Source of the DNA: Bacteroidales bacterium | GTDB taxonomy: Bacteria > Bacteroidota > Bacteroidia > Bacteroidales > UBA932 | Length of the DNA: 22,046 bases | Direction: 5' to 3' | NCBI GenBank assembly: GCA_017509375.1 | Contig: JAFWPT010000170.1 | Span: 1-22,046 of the forward strand | Shown here: piece after piece, positions 8,690 through 14,742 of the stretch | Layout of the letters: the number at the start of each line of letters is the position of its first letter | How positions within the stretch are numbered: position 1 is the stretch's first letter | Position numbers and translations under genes: made by a program | Notes under the pieces: model-generated | Told to the model about the DNA's origin: nothing | What the model saw: only the letters and a program-made list of their open reading frames with translations | Databases searched by the model: none

Positions 8690-9325
8690 TTGAGGTACAA
8701 GTTGATATATACCATCATGCTGGCAAGCGTTACCGCGCTTGCCAGCATTGTCGTATCTTGTAGCAGCCAGCTGGCGGAAGCCGACTCGCTGGATTTATCC
8801 CAAACGCCTGTGCAGACGCTTGAGGATATGTTTACCGTCCAGACGAAGAACGGCAAGCTCGAGATGCGCATAGAGGCTCCCCTGATGGAGGCATACGAGA
8901 ACGACAGCCTCAAGACGGACTTATTCCCAAAGGGGCTTTCGGTATATACTTACAACGAGGAAGGGCTGCTCGAAAGTATAATTTTCTCAGATAACGCTTC
9001 TCACCGGGTGGACAAGAGAGGGGCCAGCGACGACGTTTGGTCTGCATTCGGTAATGTGATGATACACAATGTCTTGAAGCGTGAGACTATGGAAACTGAC
9101 ACCATTTATTGGGACGCAGGAAAAAAAGAAATCCACACCGACTGCTATGTGAAAATGTATTCCCCGGACGGTTTTATGCAGGGATACGGGATGCGTTCCG
9201 ACGACCATGCCCGCAACGCTATCCTGCGGAAACCGTTCAACAGTTACGGTGTCACTCAACAAGATTCAACGCTTGTTGTGATTGATTCTGTGAATTTTAT
9301 TGGTGCTTTCCCAAAAAATTTGTAA
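8690..9325 (+). CDS. lptC: LptC-family LPS-export lipoprotein
   Basis: LptC receives lipopolysaccharide from the LptBFG transporter at the inner membrane and passes it to periplasmic LptA. The 211-residue product has a lipoprotein-type signal peptide ending in SIVVSC (predicted lipidated Cys24). Then comes the beta-jellyroll repeat pattern of LptC/OstA proteins: a segment with MFTVQTKNGKLEMRIEAPLM, ...NEEGLLESIIFSDNA and VWSAFGNVMIHN..ETMETDTIYWD. An ATG-less start is likely. TTG 8690, two bases after the upstream stop, provides the Arg/Lys residues a signal peptide needs. ATG 8717 would leave a signal peptide with no positive charge, and starting at 8642 would only add residues read from the upstream gene in another frame. 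LPS export fits the neighbouring barrel and foldase genes. Confidence 0.8.
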   Translation: MRYKLIYTIMLASVTALASIVVSCSSQLAEADSLDLSQTPVQTLEDMFTVQTKNGKLEMRIEAPLMEAYENDSLKTDLFPKGLSVYTYNEEGLLESIIFSDNASHRVDKRGASDDVWSAFGNVMIHNVLKRETMETDTIYWDAGKKEIHTDCYVKMYSPDGFMQGYGMRSDDHARNAILRKPFNSYGVTQQDSTLVVIDSVNFIGAFPKNL

Positions 9326-9330
9326 TTTCG
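9300..9330 (+). promoter_or_regulatory. Possible promoter of the ppiD-like gene
   Basis: TTG (9300-9302) and TAATTTCG (9323-9330) are 20 bases apart, matching the Bacteroidetes promoter layout with one mismatch in the -7 element. It overlaps the end of lptC and lies 45 bases before the foldase ATG. Internal promoter or chance match; the sequence alone does not decide. Confidence 0.4.
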
Positions 9331-9374
9331 CGGCCCATTACTTTTGAAAGAAAATATTAACAATAAATAACACA

Positions 9375-11471
9375 ATGGCGGTTCTTCAAAAAATTCGCGT
9401 AAAGTTCGGTCTTGCGATATCCATCATCATCGCATTGGCCCTTCTGTCATTTATCATTGATCCCAGTACCCTGGAGTCGGCTTTGCATTCCATGTCTTCG
9501 AAATACGACGTGGGCCAGATAGCCGGTAAGAGCGTTTCTTATACAGATTTCCAGGAAAACGTGGATAAATTCACCACAATCCAGCAGGTAGCTTCCGGCT
9601 CCACCACCCAGAACGAAGAAACACAGCAGCAGATACGCAATGCTGCATGGCAGGATTTCCTGGAGAGGTATATGTTCATCAAGAACGCAAAGGCTGCAGG
9701 CATCCGCGTCGGTGAAGACGAAATAATGGACCTCACTACCGGCAGCAAGATTTCTCCTATCCTTGCCAACAATCCCGCTTTCGCCGATGAGTCCGGTGCA
9801 TACTCCCCCGAGGTTCTCCGTGATTTCGTGCAGAACCAGGTAAATGTAGACGAGACCGGCAAGCTCAAGACTTTCTGGCATTACCTCCAGAATTCCGTGA
9901 TGGTGCAGAAGTACTACGACAAGTTCAACGCGTTGATGAGCAATTCTGCTACCCAGCCCAAGCTGTTCCTGGACCGTACCGTTTCCGAGAACAACACTGC
10001 CGCGACCGTCAGCTACGTAACCATTCCTTTCGACTATGCCGACAGCACCGTGAAGGTCAGCAGCGCAGAAGTCAAGGAGTATTACAAGGCCCACAAGGAG
10101 AACTACAAGCAGCAGGCTGCACGCGACATCGAATACGTTGTGTATGAGGTAGTTCCTTCCCAGGCAGACATCCAGAAGGCAAGCGACGAGATAGAAGCCG
10201 TCATGGGTGATTTCGCAACCACCACCAACATGAAGGCGTTCCTGCTCAAGAACTCCGAGCGTTCCTTGTCCGAGCACTGGTACAAGAAAGGCGAGCTCGT
10301 CAGCAGCTTCTCCACCGTCATCGACGATTTCGTGTTCAACGGTTCCACCGGAGCTTCTCCCGTATTCAAGAGCGGCAATGTATTCCGCAGCGTAAGGGTG
10401 ATGAATTCCGCCAACGTGCCCGATTCCGTATATGTGAAGCATATTCTCCTCCAGGGAGTTGACGCAAAGCATCTGGCCGACAGCCTCTGCGGCGTCGCTG
10501 CAAAGGGTGGAAACTTCTCCAACCTCGTAGCCCAGTATTCCATCGACCAGAGGTCTGCCGCTGACGGAGAACTCGGAAGCCTCGGCTGGTTCACCCAGAA
10601 CTACATCATCCCCGGCTTCGAGCCTGCCATCACCGCTGAGCTCAACAAGCCTTTCGTGCTGAACACCCAGTACGGCAGCCACGTGGTTCTGGTGACCAAG
10701 CGCACCAAACCCGTTGCCAAGAAGCAGGTTGCCATTCTTGAGAAGAGCGCCCTTGCCAGCAAGGAGACCTTCAACGACTTCTATTCCAAGGCCAACCGTT
10801 TCGCGACAATAGCAGGCGGTACCCTCGAAGGATACCAGAAGGCAGTTGATTCCACCGGTGTTTATTCCCACAAGATGAACAATGTCACCGAGGCTACTTC
10901 CAGCTACGGCTCCATCAGCCAGGCCAAGGAGATAACCCGCTGGGTATTTGACAACAAGAAGGGCAAGGCATCCAACATCATCACCGTCAACAACAACTAC
11001 TTCTTCATCGTGGCCCTCAAGGAAATCCGCGAGGAGGGTTATATGTCCGTGGTTGACGCCGCCACCTCCATCCACGAGATCCTGCGCAACCAAAAACTGC
11101 AGGCAACTACCGTGAAGAACGTTTCCGAGAAAATTTCCGGAATGGCGTCCCTGGAGGATGTAGCGAATGCCTACAATGTGAGCGTGAACAACAAGGAAGA
11201 CGTTTCCTTCTCTTCCTCCGGCCGTTCTTATCTGGAGCCCGCTCTGCAGGGTGCCGCTTCCGTAGCCCCCGAAGGAAAGGTTTGCGGTCCCGTAGCCGGC
11301 CAGGCCTGCGTGTATGTATTTACAGTGGCAGACCGTCATGAGGCATCCTTCTTCACCGAGGAAGACGCAAAGCGTGATTTCACCCAAAGGAGTGCCTACA
11401 ACGCACAGATGGTATTCCCTGTGATGATGGATTACGACAACGTCAAGGACAACCGCGCCCGCTTCTTCTAG
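9375..11471 (+). CDS. ppiD: Membrane-anchored peptidyl-prolyl isomerase/foldase, PpiD/SurA type
   Basis: The protein helps fold secreted and outer-membrane proteins in the periplasm, anchored in the inner membrane. The 698-residue product starts with MAVLQKIRVKFGLAISIII, a single N-terminal membrane helix (about 12-30), followed by a SurA_N-like chaperone region (about 40-190). A parvulin (PpiC) rotamase domain is at about 354-443, recognised by VKHILLQ, the NFSNLVAQYSID segment, GELGSLGWF and the closing YGSHVVLVTKR. A long C-terminal region (450-698) resembles a second, degenerate parvulin/chaperone part. The length is somewhat over E. coli PpiD (623). It is the last gene of the envelope-related run and ends 36 bases before a convergent gene. 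An equally long antisense frame is a codon-bias shadow. Confidence 0.9.
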   Translation: MAVLQKIRVKFGLAISIIIALALLSFIIDPSTLESALHSMSSKYDVGQIAGKSVSYTDFQENVDKFTTIQQVASGSTTQNEETQQQIRNAAWQDFLERYMFIKNAKAAGIRVGEDEIMDLTTGSKISPILANNPAFADESGAYSPEVLRDFVQNQVNVDETGKLKTFWHYLQNSVMVQKYYDKFNALMSNSATQPKLFLDRTVSENNTAATVSYVTIPFDYADSTVKVSSAEVKEYYKAHKENYKQQAARDIEYVVYEVVPSQADIQKASDEIEAVMGDFATTTNMKAFLLKNSERSLSEHWYKKGELVSSFSTVIDDFVFNGSTGASPVFKSGNVFRSVRVMNSANVPDSVYVKHILLQGVDAKHLADSLCGVAAKGGNFSNLVAQYSIDQRSAADGELGSLGWFTQNYIIPGFEPAITAELNKPFVLNTQYGSHVVLVTKRTKPVAKKQVAILEKSALASKETFNDFYSKANRFATIAGGTLEGYQKAVDSTGVYSHKMNNVTEATSSYGSISQAKEITRWVFDNKKGKASNIITVNNNYFFIVALKEIREEGYMSVVDAATSIHEILRNQKLQATTVKNVSEKISGMASLEDVANAYNVSVNNKEDVSFSSSGRSYLEPALQGAASVAPEGKVCGPVAGQACVYVFTVADRHEASFFTEEDAKRDFTQRSAYNAQMVFPVMMDYDNVKDNRARFF

Positions 11472-11506
11472 GATACGGCACGGGGCGCAGGTCCTGACAC
11501 ATATTA

Positions 11507-12371
11507 TTATGGAGCGATCACTATCCGGAGTATAACCGGGTAGTGATCGCTCGTTCCGCCCAGCCACCTCGGACCTGAGAAGCTCCTGCGGGGCTTGGTG
11601 CCGCCGTAGGCACGGTCCGGTTCCGACAAGGCCGGAGCGTTGAAGACGCTTTCCCGCACCTGCAGGCCGCCGGAGGCAAAGTAGCCGTCAATCTTTTCCC
11701 AAGCTCCGTTGTACTTAATTGTACCTTGCGACCCGGGCTCTTTCCACACGTCGTCATTAAAGTCGCCTACGGAAATGATATTCCTGTGGCCCTGCGCCGC
11801 AAGCGAATCCATGAGCTGCCGCATTCTTGCCATAGCTATTTCACGCTTCCCGCCGGAGCCGCCTCCGACTTTTGACGGATGGTGGTTTACGAGTACGTCA
11901 AGGTCTTCAAACTCCACCACCAATATGTCTCTCGTGGGCATTATGGCGCCGTCGCCGTCCAGAAGGTGTTTTGGGCTTGCGCGTTTGAATTTGAAGCTGC
12001 TCTTTCGCCATAGCAGGGCGCAGTCTATGCCCCGGTGGTCGGGAGATTCGAAATGGGCAATTGTGTAGTCCAGCTTGCGGAGCGGGGTTGCAGATACTAG
12101 CTGCTGCAGGGCAAAGCGGTCTCCTACTTCCATTAGCGCTACTGCATCCGGAAGCCTCCCCTGCTCGTCTGCAATCATAAAGATAGTCTTGGAAATGGCG
12201 TTGCATTTGGCGTAGAAACGCCTTTTTTGTGTACTTCCCGCTGGTATCTTCACGATAATCCAGGAAGTTTTCCACATTCCAGCTAACCAGCAGCAGGCTG
12301 TCCGCCGCCGTAACATTCAGGCAAAGAGTTATAAACAGTGCAAGCATAAGTTTTTCAGCAAAAATGCCCAA
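11507..12371 (-). pseudogene. Secreted endonuclease/exonuclease/phosphatase-family protein, split by a one-base frameshift
   Basis: Two overlapping reading frames together encode one EEP-fold (DNase I-like) phosphodiesterase. The upstream frame holds a signal peptide (MLALFITLCLNVTAADS from ATG 12347, or TTG 12371 with an extra lysine-containing leader) and SWNVENFLDY. The downstream frame carries ALMEVGD, DCALLWRK, LVNHHPSK, SVGDFNDD and the terminal SDHYPV. These are the Asn, Glu, GDFN and SDH catalytic elements of the family. The frames join at a six-A tract (T6 at 12223-12228 on the plus strand): removing one A restores KYTKRRFYAKCNAISKT and a protein of about 287 residues. All catalytic motifs are intact, so the break is recent, phase-variable or an assembly error. 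Substrate unknown. A promoter-like pair and a palindrome lie upstream. Confidence 0.8.
11512..11552. terminator. Strong hairpin between convergent genes, embedded in the 3' end of the nuclease-like gene
   Basis: GAGCGATCACTA (11512-11523) pairs perfectly with TAGTGATCGCTC (11541-11552), and an inner CCGG (11525-11528) pairs with CCGG (11536-11539). The extended hairpin lies between the ppiD-like stop (11471) and the body of the convergent gene. It has no long T-run on either side (only AT-rich CATAATAATATG on the minus side). A terminator or RNA-end-protecting function is inferred. The arms are also codons of the convergent gene. Confidence 0.5.
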
Positions 12372-12396
12372 AACGCGCCGTATTTCAATGAATTTT

Positions 12397-12429
12397 TAAA
12401 AATCGTAAAGCAGTTATTTACGATTTTTA
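12397..12429. repeat. 13-base palindrome between the nuclease-like gene and ychF
   Basis: AAAAATCGTAAA (12398-12409) and TTTACGATTTTT (12417-12428) are exact reverse complements; one more T-A pair extends each arm. The loop is GCAGTTA. It lies in the 108-base spacer between two divergent starts, just downstream of the predicted minus-strand -7 element. It could be a regulator's operator or a hairpin at the start of the minus-strand transcript. It is AT-rich and ends in a short T-run, so a weak terminator or attenuator is also possible. Confidence 0.5.
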
Positions 12430-12437
12430 TTATTGCC

Positions 12438-12468
12438 CAAAATTGATTAAATTAGCACACTTTACAAA
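12438..12468 (-). promoter_or_regulatory. Possible promoter of the nuclease-like gene
   Basis: The minus strand reads TTTG (12465-12468), 19 bases, then CAATTTTG (12438-12445). This matches the Bacteroidetes -33/-7 arrangement with one mismatch. Transcription would begin near 12430, at the edge of the palindrome. Confidence 0.45.
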
Positions 12469-12479
12469 TAACGAAGCTC

Positions 12480-13580
12480 ATGAGTCTTAAATGCGGTATT
12501 GTAGGCCTTCCCAACGTTGGAAAATCTACTTTGTTCAATTGCGTAAGCAGCGGCAAGGCACAAAGCGCCAACTTTCCTTTCTGCACTATAGAACCCAATC
12601 TCGGCTCCACCAATGTGCCGGACAAGCGTCTTGAGGTTCTTACCGATATATGCAAGCCCCAGCGAACCATCCCGGCCACCGTGGACATAGTTGACATAGC
12701 CGGCCTGGTGAAGGGCGCCAGCCGCGGAGAAGGCCTTGGTAACCAATTCCTTGCAAATATCCGCGAATGCGACGCGATACTCCACGTGCTCCGTTGTTTC
12801 GACGACGGCAACGTGGTGCACGTAGATGGTTCCGTGGACCCGGTGAGGGATAAGGAAGTAGTGGATACCGAGCTTCAGATCAAGGACCTCGAAACTGTGG
12901 AATCCCGCCTGGCCAAGTGCGTGAAGGCGGCTCAGGCAGGTGACAAGGAATCCCGTAAGCTGGCGGACCTCCTGACCCGCTACAAGGCAGCGTTGGAGCA
13001 GGGGAAGTCCTGCCGCAGCGTAGCCCTTGTGAATGAAGAAGAAGCCCAGCTTGCGCACGATCTCTTCCTGCTTACCAACAAGCCCGTCCTCTATGTGTGC
13101 AATGTAGATGATGCGTCTGCGGCTTCCGGAAACGCTTATGTGGATGCGGTCCGTGAAGCGGTAAAGGACGAGAATGCCGGCATTCTCATCATATCTGCCC
13201 GCACCGAGGCTGACATCGCCGAAATGGAAGATTACGAAGACCGCAAGATGTTCCTGGAGGAGATGGGACTGGAGGAGTCCGGAGTGGTGCGTCTGGTGCA
13301 GGGGGCCTACAAACTGCTTGGCCTGCGCACCTTCTTTACCGCCGGGGCCGACGAATGCCGGGCCTGGACCATCCATGCCGGGGACAAGGCACCCAAGGCA
13401 GCGGGAGTCATCCACACGGATTTCGAGAAAGGCTTCATCCGCGCCGAAGTTATCAAATACGAAGACTTCGTGCAGTACCGTACTGAAGCGGCCGTTCGCG
13501 CCGCCGGCAAGATGGGGATTGAGGGCAAGGACTATGTGGTGCAGGATGGCGATATAATGCATTTTTTGTTTAACGTATAA
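12480..13580 (+). CDS. ychF: Ribosome-associated P-loop ATPase YchF (OLA1 type)
   Basis: YchF is a cytoplasmic Obg-related nucleotidase that prefers ATP to GTP and associates with ribosomes; in E. coli it is linked to stress responses and translation. The 366-residue product has the family length. Visible are the P-loop GLPNVGKST (about 9-17), NFPFCTIEPN as switch I, DIAGLVKGASRGEGLGNQFL as the switch II region, NVDD in the position of the base-specificity motif, and a C-terminal TGS domain (LRTFFTAGADECRAWTIHAGDKAP and FEKGFIRAEVIKYEDF). ATG 12480 places the P-loop at the normal distance. The spacer upstream is A/T-rich with no convincing consensus promoter. galK follows after 13 bases, so the two are probably co-transcribed. 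Confidence 0.96.
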   Translation: MSLKCGIVGLPNVGKSTLFNCVSSGKAQSANFPFCTIEPNLGSTNVPDKRLEVLTDICKPQRTIPATVDIVDIAGLVKGASRGEGLGNQFLANIRECDAILHVLRCFDDGNVVHVDGSVDPVRDKEVVDTELQIKDLETVESRLAKCVKAAQAGDKESRKLADLLTRYKAALEQGKSCRSVALVNEEEAQLAHDLFLLTNKPVLYVCNVDDASAASGNAYVDAVREAVKDENAGILIISARTEADIAEMEDYEDRKMFLEEMGLEESGVVRLVQGAYKLLGLRTFFTAGADECRAWTIHAGDKAPKAAGVIHTDFEKGFIRAEVIKYEDFVQYRTEAAVRAAGKMGIEGKDYVVQDGDIMHFLFNV

Positions 13581-13593
13581 TACTGATAACCAA

Positions 13594-14739
13594 ATGAAAT
13601 CAAGGATTCACAGTAAGTTTGTGGAACTCTTCGGAGAGGGTGGGGCGTTTTTTGCGGCGGCTGGACGCATCAACCTTATAGGCGAGCATACCGACTACAA
13701 TGGAGGGTATGTGTTCCCCGGTGCCATCGACAAGGGCCTTGTGGCAGAAATCAAACCCAACGGTACCGCAAAGGTGCGGCTGTACTCCCTGGACTATGAT
13801 GCCAAGGCGGAGTTTGGTCTGGAGGAGGCGGACAAGCCCGAGGAGCAGTGGGCCCGCTATATTTTCGGGGTGTGCCGCGAGACCATCAAGCGCGGCGGCA
13901 ATGTAGCCGGATTCGACGCAGTGTTCGCCGGGGATGTGCCCCTGGGCGCCGGCCTCAGTTCTTCCGCTGCCCTGGAAAGCTGTTTTGCTTTTGCCATCAA
14001 CGAGCTTAACGGCAACGGCCTCAGCCGTTTCGACCTGGCCCGCATAGGCCAGAGCACCGAGCACAATTACTGCGGCGTAAAGTGCGGCATCATGGACCAG
14101 TTCGCGTCCTGCTTCGGCCGGAAAGGCCAGCTTATCCGCCTGAACTGCAAGACGTTGGAGTATCAATATTTCCCCTTCAATCCGGAGGGATACAGGCTGG
14201 TGCTACTGGATACCTGCGTCAAGCATGAGCTTGCAAGTTCCGCGTACAACTTCCGCCGCCAGTCCTGCGAAAGGGCCGCCGCTGCCATCAAGAAGAATCA
14301 TCCCGAGGTTGACTTCCTGTCCGACTGCAAGCGAGTCTGGCTGGATGAGGTCCGGAGCGAGATCAGCGAGGAAGACTTCATCCGCGCCGAATACGTTATA
14401 GGTGAGGTACAGCGGGTGCTGGATGTCTGCGACGCCCTTGAGCGCGGCGACTATGAGACCGTAGGCGAGATGATGTATCAGACCCACTTCGGCCTGAGCC
14501 GCCTCTATGAGGTGAGCTGCCCCGAACTGGATTACCTGGCCCGTCTGGCCCGCAAGATGGATGTCACCGGCTCCAGGGTAATGGGCGGCGGCTTCGACGG
14601 ATGCACCATCAACCTGGTGAAGAACGAGCTGTACGAGGCCTTCGTAGTCACGGCCAAAGACCGTTTCCGTTCCCAATTCGGCCACGACCTGAAGGTTTAC
14701 GACGTGGTCATTTCCGACGGCGCCCGCAGACTGGAATAA
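13594..14739 (+). CDS. galK: Galactokinase
   Basis: The enzyme phosphorylates alpha-D-galactose to galactose-1-phosphate with ATP, the entry to the Leloir pathway. The 381-residue GHMP kinase carries the galactokinase signature GRINLIGEHTDYNGGYVFP (24-42), the ATP-binding GAGLSSSAA (118-126), the catalytic-base segment GIMDQFAS with D168, and the third GHMP motif near 331-337. That last motif reads GGGFDGC; the family usually has GGGFGGC, so one glycine is replaced by Asp335. The codon use is very GC-rich compared with mfd. It lies between ychF (13 bases upstream) and a large secreted protein gene (3 bases downstream). No galT, galE or galactose transporter is in the window. The assignment is firm; full activity depends on whether the Asp335 change is tolerated. 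Confidence 0.94.
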   Translation: MKSRIHSKFVELFGEGGAFFAAAGRINLIGEHTDYNGGYVFPGAIDKGLVAEIKPNGTAKVRLYSLDYDAKAEFGLEEADKPEEQWARYIFGVCRETIKRGGNVAGFDAVFAGDVPLGAGLSSSAALESCFAFAINELNGNGLSRFDLARIGQSTEHNYCGVKCGIMDQFASCFGRKGQLIRLNCKTLEYQYFPFNPEGYRLVLLDTCVKHELASSAYNFRRQSCERAAAAIKKNHPEVDFLSDCKRVWLDEVRSEISEEDFIRAEYVIGEVQRVLDVCDALERGDYETVGEMMYQTHFGLSRLYEVSCPELDYLARLARKMDVTGSRVMGGGFDGCTINLVKNELYEAFVVTAKDRFRSQFGHDLKVYDVVISDGARRLE

Positions 14740-14742
14740 CGG

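Noticed and set aside
9447..11567. A 706-residue open frame antisense to the ppiD-like gene
   Set aside because: It mirrors the coding frame of a clearly recognised foldase in GC-rich codons, has no recognisable domain, and its composition (runs of V, L, G, H) is typical of a shadow frame.
12216..12232. A -1 slippery heptamer (A AAA AAG in the correct phase) that might rescue the split nuclease-like gene
   Set aside because: The heptamer is present on the minus strand in phase, but the downstream half of the protein is in the +1 frame, so a classical -1 shift would not restore it.
12462..13562. A 366-residue open frame antisense to ychF
   Set aside because: It is the complement of a highly conserved ATPase gene and shows no domain of its own; codon bias explains the lack of stops.
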